64,000 nucleotides of DNA, taken from the NCBI RefSeq assembly GCF_004331465.1, contig NZ_SJKB01000008.1, positions 248,001-312,000 of the forward strand. Direction: 5' to 3'. Below, piece by piece: positions 17,598-24,604 of this stretch. The stretch is from Kribbella pittospori (GTDB lineage Bacteria; Actinomycetota; Actinomycetes; Propionibacteriales; Kribbellaceae). Under the pieces are notes generated by a model, which saw only the letters and a program-made list of their open reading frames with translations, ran no database searches and was not told the origin of the DNA. The number at the start of each line of letters is the position of its first letter. Position 1 is the first letter of the stretch. Made by a program: the position numbers and the translations under genes.

Positions 17598-19189
17598 ACT
17601 TCTGCTCCTGTTAGGCGGGTTTCGCGGAGGGCTACCTTGCGGACCTTGCCGGTGACTGTGACTGGCACCTCGTCCGATCCGATGACGGAGACTTTGCGGA
17701 TGATCGCGGCGACCTCTTCACCTACCGCCGCCTTGACGGCATCCGAGCGGTCTTCGTCGGCCGCGTTCGGCGCGAGTTCGAGGAGGACGTCGGCGACGTA
17801 CTGGCCGTTGGCTGGCGTGATGATCACTGTGCAGTCGAGTACTTCGGGGAGTGCGGCGAGGATGCGTTCCTCGGAGAGCGACGTGAAGAGTTGGGGGCCG
17901 TCGAAGCCGGCTACCGCGTCGGGGATGCGGTCGAGGTGGAAGTAGTGGCCGCTGTCGTCGCGGTACGCCAGGTCGCCGGTGAGGAACCAGCCGTTCAGAC
18001 GGAAGCGGTACGTGTTGACCGAGTCGTTCCAGTAGCCGGGTGAGACGCTCGGCGACCGGAACCCCAGCAGGCCGGGCTTCCCCGCTGGCAGTTCCTCCCC
18101 GGTCTGAGTCAGTACGGCGGCCTCGGCGAACTCGTACGGCTTGCCGATGCACCGGCCGTAGTGGTCACTGTCGATCGTGTGCGTGATGTGGAAGCCGTTG
18201 TGGCCCATCTCGCTGGACCCGAGGCCGTCGATGAAGTGCGAGCCCTTGACCGTCACGCGTCCGTCGCGGGTGACCGTCTCGCGGGTGCCGACGGCAACCA
18301 GTTTGCGGATGTGCGGTTCGTGGGCGCAGTCGCCGGTGTTGAACCACATCCGGACCGAGTCAAGGTCGTGGCTGGTCAGATCCTCGCGAGCCAGGCCGGC
18401 CCAAGTGACGGCGAAGCCGTAGACGGAGTGGGGTTTCCAGCGTTCGATGTGGTGCAGGACGTTCGGGGCGTCCTGGCTGGACAGCAGCAGCATGTCGGCC
18501 CGGTTGCCGAGGACCTGGTTCACCATCAGGACCGTTGCGGTGTGCGGGATCGGAAGGGCGTTGAGGATCCGGTTGGTGCCTTGCGCCTGCGGCATCGTCA
18601 GGAGGTGCTTCAGAGCGGCGTACAAGGTGGTGTGAGTGTGCATCACCGCCTTCGGTACGCCGGTCGTGCCGCTGGTGTGGGTGATCACGACAGGGTCGTC
18701 GGCGTGGTGGCGATAGTTCTCCGGCGCCTTGGCCGGGTCCGCCGTACCCAGCTCTCGTGGTTCCGCGAGAATCGGTGCCTCATGCAACAACTCGCGATGT
18801 GCTGCATCCGCGAGTACGCCGGTTGCGCGGAGGCGGCGGATGAACTCCTCGGCGATGGGTGGGCTCATCTTGCCGTTCATCAGCGCGGGGATCGCGCCGA
18901 CCCGGGTCAGCGCGAGGAAGCTCAGCACGATGTCCTGTGCCTCGGTCGCCCAGATCGCGACCACGTCCCGTCGTCCGATGCCGTGCTCGTGCAACCACGC
19001 CGTACGGGCCTGGACTCGCTCGTCCAGCTCGCCGAGGGTCAGCGCGTGCTCGGCCGGGTAGTGATCGACGGGCGTGTCGAAGGTCAGGCCGGGGCCGTTC
19101 AGGTCGGCGCCGTGGGCGATGACCGTAGCCAGGACGTTGCCGGTTCCGATCGCCGGGTCTGCGGCGAGGCGGGCTCTCAGGCTCTTCAT
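17594..19189 (-). CDS. AMP-dependent acyl/aryl adenylating ligase (ligase 2)
   Basis: A 531-residue ANL enzyme. The nucleotide loop is THTSGTTGVPKAVMHTH. The region around GLGSSEMGHNG takes the place of the usual YGxTE motif, a noticeable deviation. The hinge is GWFLTGDLAYRDDSGHY and the C-terminal Lys lies in VTVTGKVRKVAL. It is followed at once by the ketosynthase gene (ATGA overlap), which argues that its acyl product is passed to the carrier protein used by that KS. Substrate is unknown; a starter acid such as a benzoate or fatty acid is possible. Confidence 0.87.
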   Translation of the reverse strand: MKSLRARLAADPAIGTGNVLATVIAHGADLNGPGLTFDTPVDHYPAEHALTLGELDERVQARTAWLHEHGIGRRDVVAIWATEAQDIVLSFLALTRVGAIPALMNGKMSPPIAEEFIRRLRATGVLADAAHRELLHEAPILAEPRELGTADPAKAPENYRHHADDPVVITHTSGTTGVPKAVMHTHTTLYAALKHLLTMPQAQGTNRILNALPIPHTATVLMVNQVLGNRADMLLLSSQDAPNVLHHIERWKPHSVYGFAVTWAGLAREDLTSHDLDSVRMWFNTGDCAHEPHIRKLVAVGTRETVTRDGRVTVKGSHFIDGLGSSEMGHNGFHITHTIDSDHYGRCIGKPYEFAEAAVLTQTGEELPAGKPGLLGFRSPSVSPGYWNDSVNTYRFRLNGWFLTGDLAYRDDSGHYFHLDRIPDAVAGFDGPQLFTSLSEERILAALPEVLDCTVIITPANGQYVADVLLELAPNAADEDRSDAVKAAVGEEVAAIIRKVSVIGSDEVPVTVTGKVRKVALRETRLTGAEV

Positions 19190-19668
19190 GTCGGGTTTCC
19201 CCCACTCACGATCCGGGCGGACGCCTGGTCGGCACCCACCTCCACGATCAGCACCTGGTCGGCGTCCCCGTCGCCGATCAGCAAGGCGGCCTCATCGAGC
19301 CCGCCGTCGGTCACACACACGACCGGGCCGCGCAGGTCGCACTTCGCCGCGATCCAGCCGGCGATGCTGTTCGGCACCGACTGGAAGAAGAACAGCGGAC
19401 CGATGCGCTTGCCCTCAGCAACAGCCTGCCGGACGTGGTCCGCGCTTACGCTGTCCCCGTCACTCACCAGCACGATCCCGGTCTGTCCGGTGGGTGGCGC
19501 CGTCATCCGGCCCAAGCACCGTTCCGCCACGACCGCGGCCAACGGGTTGAACGCCGACAACACGAACCCCGCCACCACCGGCGGACCTGCCGCGATGTCA
19601 TCACCCGGCTCCGGCCAGTAGCCCTCACTGCGCACGACGAGGTCATGAACTTCCACCAACTCGCTCAT
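19186..19668 (-). CDS. Small ketosynthase-N-terminal-like protein
   Basis: A 160-residue protein with similarity to the short ketoacyl-synthase N-terminal-like family (PF13723 type) found beside aryl-polyene and related KS genes. The recognisable block is PLFFFQSVPNSIAGWIAAKCDLRGP, matching the family pattern of Phe-Ser/Gln-x-Val-x-Asn-x-x-Ala-Gly. It lacks a full KS catalytic set. ATG 19668 is preferred to a longer reading (19779), whose first 37 residues are low-complexity shadow of the neighbouring gene. It sits between the altered KS and ligase 2, overlapping both by four bases. It may be a partner subunit; function not shown. Confidence 0.7.
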   Translation of the reverse strand: MSELVEVHDLVVRSEGYWPEPGDDIAAGPPVVAGFVLSAFNPLAAVVAERCLGRMTAPPTGQTGIVLVSDGDSVSADHVRQAVAEGKRIGPLFFFQSVPNSIAGWIAAKCDLRGPVVCVTDGGLDEAALLIGDGDADQVLIVEVGADQASARIVSGGNPT

Positions 19669-20771
19669 CCCGCCCGCACCACCAACGCGGTATTGGCTCC
19701 CCCGAACGCCGAGTTCACCGTCATCCCGTACGCCGACGTCGCCGGCCGAGGCGCATCCAGAATCAGATCCACCGAACACGCAGGATCCGCCTCCAGGAAC
19801 CCCGCATTCACCGGCAACTTCCCCTCCCGCAAGGCCTGCACAGTCACCACAAACTCCACCAACCCCGAAGCCTCCAACGCATGCCCATGCAACCCCTTAG
19901 TCGAACTAACAGCCGGTCCCCCGCCCGTCCCCATCTGCTGGGCTGACCCACCGGACGGTGGGTTGGCCAACGGGAATCCGGTGGGTAAACCCACCCGCTC
20001 CTTGGCCGACCCAGGAGACGTGGGGTGGAAGACGTGGGTGATGGCGGCGGCTTCGGCGGCGTCGGCGAACGGGGTGCCGGTGGCGTTGGCGTTGAGGTAG
20101 GTGATGGCTTCTGGGGGGACGTCGGCTTTGGCTAGGGCGCGTTGGATGGCGGTGGCTAGGCCTCGGCCGTCGGGGGATGGTTGGCAGGGGTGGTAGGCGT
20201 CGCCGGTGCGGGACCAGCCCAGGAGTTGGGCCAGGCCTTCGCCGACTTGGAGGACTACTGCGGCTACGCCGTCGCCTAACAACAAGCCGCGGCGGTTGAG
20301 GCTGAACGGGCGGACTGTGTTGTCGTCGGCCAACGCCCGCCCGGCGTCGAAGAGGGCGAACTGGTGTGGTTCGACCAGGTACGCCGCTGCCACGACGATG
20401 CGGTCCGCGCGCCCAGTGCTGATCAGGGTTGCGGCGTCGGCGAGCGCCGTACTGGCTGAGACGCAGGCGCTGGTGTACACGCGACGCTGACCGAAGTCGC
20501 AGTCCGGCGCGGAGTGGAGTGCGAGCAGGAGTGGCGTCGTACTGCGGTCGACGCCGGCTTGTGCGCAGGCGGTGGCGATCGCCAGGTCCAGTTCTTCTTC
20601 CAGCGTGCCGGTTTCGGCGGCCGTTGCGGCGTACCGGACCCGGCGGTTGCTGGTGTCGAAACGGCGTACCTCGGTGAACGCCGGCGCGCCGGTGAGCTGC
20701 GCCTCCGGACCGCGGCCGAGCGCGGTCAGGATCGAGAGGCCGGTGACGGAGACCGGTCGCGGTTCAGACAT
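19665..20771 (-). CDS. Ketosynthase-like protein with His-to-Asn change and internal insertion
   Basis: A 368-residue KS/chain-length-factor-like protein. It keeps Cys103 (SACVSAS) and Lys292/His297 (STKGLHGHA), but the first active-site His, normally in NAHGTGT, is Asn229 (NANATGT). Unlike a classical chain-length factor, Cys is not replaced by Gln. Between residues 250 and 286 there is an extra Gly/Pro/Ser-rich stretch just before the PAVSSTK block, encoded by a palindrome-rich segment (see the repeat entry). N-terminal conservation is weaker than in the neighbouring KS. It likely forms a heterodimer with that KS; whether it catalyses condensation is uncertain. ATG 20771 overlaps the ACP stop by eight bases. 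Confidence 0.85.
   Translation of the reverse strand: MSEPRPVSVTGLSILTALGRGPEAQLTGAPAFTEVRRFDTSNRRVRYAATAAETGTLEEELDLAIATACAQAGVDRSTTPLLLALHSAPDCDFGQRRVYTSACVSASTALADAATLISTGRADRIVVAAAYLVEPHQFALFDAGRALADDNTVRPFSLNRRGLLLGDGVAAVVLQVGEGLAQLLGWSRTGDAYHPCQPSPDGRGLATAIQRALAKADVPPEAITYLNANATGTPFADAAEAAAITHVFHPTSPGSAKERVGLPTGFPLANPPSGGSAQQMGTGGGPAVSSTKGLHGHALEASGLVEFVVTVQALREGKLPVNAGFLEADPACSVDLILDAPRPATSAYGMTVNSAFGGANTALVVRAG
19941..20013. repeat. Palindromic element inside the KS-like gene, with flanking near-direct repeats
   Basis: Within the extra segment of the KS-like gene are two perfect 7-bp hairpins with 2-base loops. One is CCCACCG-GA-CGGTGGG at 19947-19962 and the other is GGTGGGT-AA-ACCCACC at 19980-19995. 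Between them is the palindrome TTGGCCAA at 19963-19970. The segment is bracketed by GGCTGACCCA (19941-19950) and GGCCGACCCA (20004-20013), a 9/10 direct repeat. The reading frame is kept through it. It looks like a small palindromic insertion; genome-wide copies were not checked. Confidence 0.55.
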
Positions 20772-20994
20772 GGCTGGTCAGCACCTCGGCGATCACGGTG
20801 ACGGCGTCGTCGACGGTGGTCATCCGCTCGAGCTGGTCGTCGCCGAGCTCGACGCCGTACCGCTGCTCGACCTGATGGACCAGCCAGGCCAGCTCCATCG
20901 AGTCGATCCGGTCCGTGCCGGGTGGCCGCTCGCCGAGGCCGGCGAGCCAGCCGATGATCTCGTCCCGCCCGGGCGGGGGTGGGTTCGAGTTCAT
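20764..20994 (-). CDS. Discrete acyl/peptidyl carrier protein (ACP2)
   Basis: A 76-residue carrier protein. The phosphopantetheine Ser is in DRIDSMELAWLV, a clear D-S-M-E-L motif, and the helix pattern of an ACP is visible (VEQRYGVELGDDQL, then TTVDDAVTVIAEVL). The N-terminus is unusually Pro-rich. ATG 20994 overlaps the stop of the other carrier gene (TGATG). It would be activated by the PPTase encoded at 21266-21955 and would carry the substrate of the KS pair or of the adenylating ligases. Confidence 0.88.
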   Translation of the reverse strand: MNSNPPPPGRDEIIGWLAGLGERPPGTDRIDSMELAWLVHQVEQRYGVELGDDQLERMTTVDDAVTVIAEVLTSHV

Positions 20995-21248
20995 CAGACC
21001 TGCTGGGCTACCCGGCCGGCCACCTCGGCGGTGAACTCGCCGACCGTCATCAGCGCGAGCTGCTCGGACTCGTCGTCGGAGAACCTGACCCCGAACCGGT
21101 CCTCGACCCGCACCGACAGATCCGCCAGCGCCAGCGACTCCAGGTCCACCCCGGCCGGACCGAGCGTGGTCTCGTCGTCGACGCCGTCGGTGTCGTAGTT
21201 CATGTCCTGCAGTTGCGCGATGACGAAAGCGCGAACCTCGTCCTTCAT
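20994..21248 (-). CDS. Discrete acyl/peptidyl carrier protein (ACP1)
   Basis: An 84-residue carrier protein with the modification Ser in GVDLESLALADL, acidic overall, ending in the TVGEFTAEVAGRV helix. It differs enough from ACP2 to suggest distinct partners, for example one for a ligase-loaded starter and one for extension. ATG 21248 has GAAGG upstream. Only 17 bp separate it from the divergent PPTase start, so any promoter for the downstream operon must lie inside the PPTase gene or farther away. Confidence 0.88.
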   Translation of the reverse strand: MKDEVRAFVIAQLQDMNYDTDGVDDETTLGPAGVDLESLALADLSVRVEDRFGVRFSDDESEQLALMTVGEFTAEVAGRVAQQV

Positions 21249-21265
21249 GGGGTTACCTTCTTTCG

Positions 21266-21955
21266 GTGGGTGATTCGGTACATGTCTGGGTGGCGCCGGC
21301 CGGCGCCGAGTCGCGCTCCACTGCCCACGGGCTGCTGCTCGATCTGGCGAGCACGCTTGTCAGCTCGCCTTCGCTTCATCACGCGGACAACGGGCAGCCG
21401 TACGTTGACGGGTTGGCCGTGAGCATCAGCCACAGCCGCGATCTCGTGGTGGTTGCCGCGTCTCTGTCGGGTCCGCTCGGCGTGGACGTCGAAGACATCC
21501 ATCCCCGCGAGGTGAGCGCCCTCGCCAACCGCTGGTTCGACCCCGCCGAACTCCAGTGGATGTCCGAGCAACCCGACTACTTGATCGCCTTCCTCCACCT
21601 CTGGACCGCCAAAGAAGCAGTCGGCAAAGCCCTCGGCCAAGGTTTGAGGAATGCGGGTCTGAAACGCCGCATGCCACTCCCGGCTGACCTCGCCCATCCA
21701 GTCCCTGCGGGACAGGATCGGCGGGAAGTGGAGAGAGAGGGCACGCCCGCCGAAGGCTTGGCGCTCCGCGCCGGTCAGGTTCCTGGGGGTGCTGGTGGGC
21801 TTGTGGTGGTGCATGTGCCTTGGGTGGGGGCGGTGGTGGCGGTGGCTGCGGGTGGTGGGGTCAGCGACGTACTTCTGACCGCGCATCACGGGGTGGCCTT
21901 GCGGAGGACTGTCGTGTCTCGGACTAGTTTTCCGGTGGTGGTTCGGGGGAGTTGA
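21266..21955 (+). CDS. Sfp-type 4'-phosphopantetheinyl transferase
   Basis: A 229-residue PPTase that would convert apo carrier proteins to the holo form with CoA. Motifs are VSISHSRDLV, GPLGVDVEDI with the metal-binding acids, and FLHLWTAKEAVGKALGQGL with the W-x-x-K-E-A signature. After GLKRRMPLP the family pattern is interrupted by about 40 residues of Gly/Ala/Arg-rich sequence before VVVHVPWVGAVVAVAA; this part holds hairpins (21684-21778). The start is GTG 21266; there is no better one. The 3' end overlaps the convergent ligase 3 gene by 70 bp, so the last 20 or so residues may not be conserved. Confidence 0.85.
   Translation: MGDSVHVWVAPAGAESRSTAHGLLLDLASTLVSSPSLHHADNGQPYVDGLAVSISHSRDLVVVAASLSGPLGVDVEDIHPREVSALANRWFDPAELQWMSEQPDYLIAFLHLWTAKEAVGKALGQGLRNAGLKRRMPLPADLAHPVPAGQDRREVEREGTPAEGLALRAGQVPGGAGGLVVVHVPWVGAVVAVAAGGGVSDVLLTAHHGVALRRTVVSRTSFPVVVRGS
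21684..21778. repeat. Hairpin-rich segment inside the PPTase gene
   Basis: A segment bounded by CTGACC (21684-21689) and its inverse GGTCAG (21773-21778), containing the perfect hairpins GTCCC-TGC-GGGAC (21701-21713) and GGCGC-TCC-GCGCC (21760-21772). It encodes the part of the PPTase that does not match the family pattern. Like the element in the KS-like gene it starts with GGCTGACC. Common origin is a guess. Confidence 0.35.
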
Positions 21956-23286
21956 TCGAGGATGCGGAGGGTGCGGGGGCGTTTGTAGGGGGCGAGGAGC
22001 TGGGCCAGTTCGGTGTCGAGGTGGGCGGCGGAGCGGGGCTCGTTGAGTTGCAGGTAGGCGGTGATGGAGCCGTCGAAGACCACGACGGCCGCCTCGACAC
22101 CGCGGAGTGTGCCCACCGTGTACTCGACCTCGGTCAGGTCGACCTTCATCCCGCCGACAGATACCTGCGAGTCGAGCCGCCCCTTGATGCTGACCAGACC
22201 GGTGTCGGGATCGACCACCCCGGCATCGCGAGTGCGGAGCCAGCCGTCGGACCACCGCGGAGGATCGGACAGCCCGAGGTACGGCGATTCAGCTCGCCAG
22301 ACCTGGAGCTCACCGTCGACGGCACGGACCTCGATCCCCGGAGCCGGCCGGATCGCCGGCCGGTGTTCGCCGTACAGGTCGGTGCCGATGACCCCGACCT
22401 CGGTCATCCCGTACATGTTCCCGAGCGGTACGCCGTACTTGTCCTCGAACGACTGCGACACCGCGGCCGGCACCAACTCGCCACCCGTCGTCATCCGCTT
22501 GAACTGCGGCAACTTCGGCGGCTCCTGGACCGACGCGAGCAGCCCGATATGGAAAGGCACCCCGAGAACCGTCGCCGGCGAGGTCCCCGCAGCAATCGCC
22601 TGCACGATCGCGTCACCCGTCAACCGCGCCGGCGGCACCAATTCGACCCCGGCATGCAGTCCGTAGAGCAGACCTCCGACCAGTCCGAGCACATGCACCA
22701 TCGACGGCAGCAGAATCAGCCGCTCACCCCGCACAGGCACCCCGTCGATCTGCGTGTACCGCAGTACCTCCTCGACGAGATCCTCCGCCGTACGCCCGAT
22801 CACCTTCGACGGCCCGGTCGACCCAGAGCTCAGCTGTACGACGGCATGCGCGGTCCCGGCCGGATGACCCGAGTAACTGGCCACATCGGTGTGCACCTCG
22901 ACGAACGTCCGCAGCCCCGACTGCACCGGCCGCTCCGGCGACACCACAACCTGCGGGACCAGCCGCTCGATCGCCCGCCGCACCTCGTAGTCGGTCAGCC
23001 GGTGATCCAGCAGGATCGCCTGCCCACCACTGCGCCAGACCGCGAGCAAATGCGTGACGAAAGCCAATGAGGGCGGCAATCGTAATGCCGCCGCACCACC
23101 AGCACGAAAACCCGCGTCGCGGAGTTCCGATTGACGATCCCGAACCAATCGGCGCAGTTCCGCGCGATCAACCGGATCCGGAAGACGAAAGCAGATATCG
23201 GTGGCCGGACCGGCGAGCAGGACGTCATCGACCCACTGCGCACCCTGGGTGGTTCCGGGCACCACGACAGTACCGTGATTGGTCAT
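21886..23286 (-). CDS. AMP-dependent acyl/aryl adenylating ligase (ligase 3)
   Basis: A 466-residue ANL enzyme, shorter than ligases 1 and 2. Core motifs are LSSGSTGPSKVIGRT, NMYGMTEVGVIG, GWLRTRDAGVVDPDTGL and the C-terminal LPRTTTGKLVRD with the catalytic Lys. ATG 23286 has CGGAG upstream; the longer reading to 23376 adds an unconserved Trp/Arg-rich stretch. The gene is separated from the ACP operon by the oppositely oriented PPTase, with 70 bp of 3' overlap. It has its own upstream region (23287-23636). The substrate is unknown. Confidence 0.87.
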   Translation of the reverse strand: MTNHGTVVVPGTTQGAQWVDDVLLAGPATDICFRLPDPVDRAELRRLVRDRQSELRDAGFRAGGAAALRLPPSLAFVTHLLAVWRSGGQAILLDHRLTDYEVRRAIERLVPQVVVSPERPVQSGLRTFVEVHTDVASYSGHPAGTAHAVVQLSSGSTGPSKVIGRTAEDLVEEVLRYTQIDGVPVRGERLILLPSMVHVLGLVGGLLYGLHAGVELVPPARLTGDAIVQAIAAGTSPATVLGVPFHIGLLASVQEPPKLPQFKRMTTGGELVPAAVSQSFEDKYGVPLGNMYGMTEVGVIGTDLYGEHRPAIRPAPGIEVRAVDGELQVWRAESPYLGLSDPPRWSDGWLRTRDAGVVDPDTGLVSIKGRLDSQVSVGGMKVDLTEVEYTVGTLRGVEAAVVVFDGSITAYLQLNEPRSAAHLDTELAQLLAPYKRPRTLRILDQLPRTTTGKLVRDTTVLRKATP

Positions 23287-23636
23287 CCGAGCTCCGAAGT
23301 TCGTTCTACACAAAGGATTCGAAGACCAGGACCTCCACCAAGGTCTGGCGATGACGCGACGATACGACACGATCACGCAAATGCGCTATGGACCAGAAGT
23401 GATGATCCAACTACCGTTCGCAACCTCTTGCGAAAGCTCACCTAACCGTCGAAAAGACACCGGAAACAATGCGCCATAAGGTTAGTAATTCCAGCCAGAT
23501 GCAGGCGGACTGAGGGTTTACCCACACAGAAAGAAACAGTCCGCTACGACGGCACCGGACTATGCCAGAGAGATTCTTTTACCCGCATACACCCTGCGGG
23601 CGGAGCGAGACACACGGCCGCTCAGGAGGGGTGTGG
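23287..23636. promoter_or_regulatory. 350-bp AT-richer intergenic region with palindromic operator candidate
   Basis: The longest gene-free stretch of the left half, visibly richer in A/T than its surroundings. I see no convincing gene in it. It should carry the promoter of ligase 3 (minus strand) and the 3' trailer of murQ. The best signal is the perfect inverted repeat TTCGCAAcctcTTGCGAA at 23417-23434. A weaker pair CTAACC (23442-23447) and GGTTAG (23480-23485) flanks AT-rich sequence. It also marks the boundary between the biosynthetic cluster and the peptidoglycan-recycling operon. Confidence 0.45.
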
Positions 23637-24536
23637 TCAGGCGGAGGGCGAGGTGCCGAGGGTGGAGAGGGCTTCGGCTACTCGGCCGTGGGCGGTTTCC
23701 AGGGCGGCGCGGGCTGCTGGGATGGTGGCGCCGGTGAGGAGGTGGACGAGGGCCGGCTTCAGTTCGCCTTCGGCTGCGGCCAGGGCGGCTTCGCAGGCCT
23801 GTTCGTCGGCGCCGGTTGCCTCGGCGAGGATGCGGAGCATCCGGCCGCGGAGCTTCTTGTTGGTGGCGACCAGGTCGACCATCAGGTTCGACCAGGTCCG
23901 GCCGAGCTTGATCATCAGCGTGGTGGAGAACGAGTTCAGGATCAGCTTCTGCGCCGTACCGGCCTTCAGTCGCGTCGAGCCGGCGATCACCTCAGGCCCG
24001 GTGTCCGCGGCGATCACGATGTCGGCCAGCGGCGCCAGCGGGGCGTTCGGGTTCGACGTCACCAGCACCGTGGTCGCACCAGCCGCTCGAGCCGCCTTCA
24101 GGGCGCCGGCGACGTACGGCGTACTCCCAGAGGCAGCGAGGCCGATCACGATGTCCTGGCCGGTCACAGCGGCCGCGTCCTCAGCGCCGCCGTCCTCGGA
24201 GTCCTCGACGTTCTCGACCGCGCGGAGCAGCGCGTCCATCCCGCCGGCGTGGTGCGCGACCACCAGACCCTCCGGCGTATGGAAGGTAGGCAGCAACTCG
24301 GCGGCGTCCAGTACGGCGAGACGTCCAGACGTGCCGGCGCCGAAGTAGTGCACCCGGCCACCGCCGCGGACCGCCTCGACGGCGGCATCCACGGCCTTGG
24401 TCAACTCGGGGATGACCAGTCCGACGGCGCCCGCGACCCGCGCGTCCTCGTTGTTCACCAACTGCAGGATCTCGGACGTCCCCACCGCATCGATGGCGAG
24501 CGTCCTCGGGTTGCGCTGCTCTGTCGGTGAGGTCAC
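23637..24536 (-). CDS. murQ: N-acetylmuramic acid 6-phosphate etherase
   Basis: A 299-residue SIS-domain lyase that splits the lactyl ether of MurNAc 6-phosphate to GlcNAc 6-phosphate and D-lactate in cell-wall recycling. Signature blocks are GRVHYFGAGTSGRLAVLDAAE, DIVIGLAASGSTPYVAGAL with the SIS Ser residues, TGPEVIAGSTRLKAGTAQK and LNSFSTTLMIKLGRT. The usual full length is kept. The start is GTG 24536 with no strong SD. It is the last gene of a five-gene minus-strand operon and follows its likely regulator by 68 bp. Confidence 0.95.
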   Translation of the reverse strand: MTSPTEQRNPRTLAIDAVGTSEILQLVNNEDARVAGAVGLVIPELTKAVDAAVEAVRGGGRVHYFGAGTSGRLAVLDAAELLPTFHTPEGLVVAHHAGGMDALLRAVENVEDSEDGGAEDAAAVTGQDIVIGLAASGSTPYVAGALKAARAAGATTVLVTSNPNAPLAPLADIVIAADTGPEVIAGSTRLKAGTAQKLILNSFSTTLMIKLGRTWSNLMVDLVATNKKLRGRMLRILAEATGADEQACEAALAAAEGELKPALVHLLTGATIPAARAALETAHGRVAEALSTLGTSPSA

Positions 24537-24558
24537 AGACTCGATGTTAGTTTCCTAC

Positions 24559-24571
24559 TGAAGGATTTTCA
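24559..24571. promoter_or_regulatory. Candidate RpiR/MurR operator between murR and murQ
   Basis: The inverted repeat TGAA-ggatt-TTCA lies in an unusually AT-rich 68-bp gap directly before murQ. RpiR-family regulators commonly bind TGAA/TTCA-type palindromes, so this may be the site of the regulator encoded just upstream. Only the arms are symmetrical. Confidence 0.35.
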
Positions 24572-24604
24572 ATTCCGTTCATCCTTGACAGAAAACTGTT
24601 GACG

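Noticed and set aside
21245..22255. 336-codon minus-strand frame across PPTase and ligase 3 ends
   Set aside because: Low-complexity His/Pro/Arg composition; it crosses two well-supported genes. Part of it (around 21684-21778) was reported only as a possible repeat.
23131..23479. Small plus-strand frames (66-104 codons) in the 23.3-kb intergenic region
   Set aside because: No ribosome site, no conserved pattern and overlap with the ligase 3 start; more likely non-coding control DNA.
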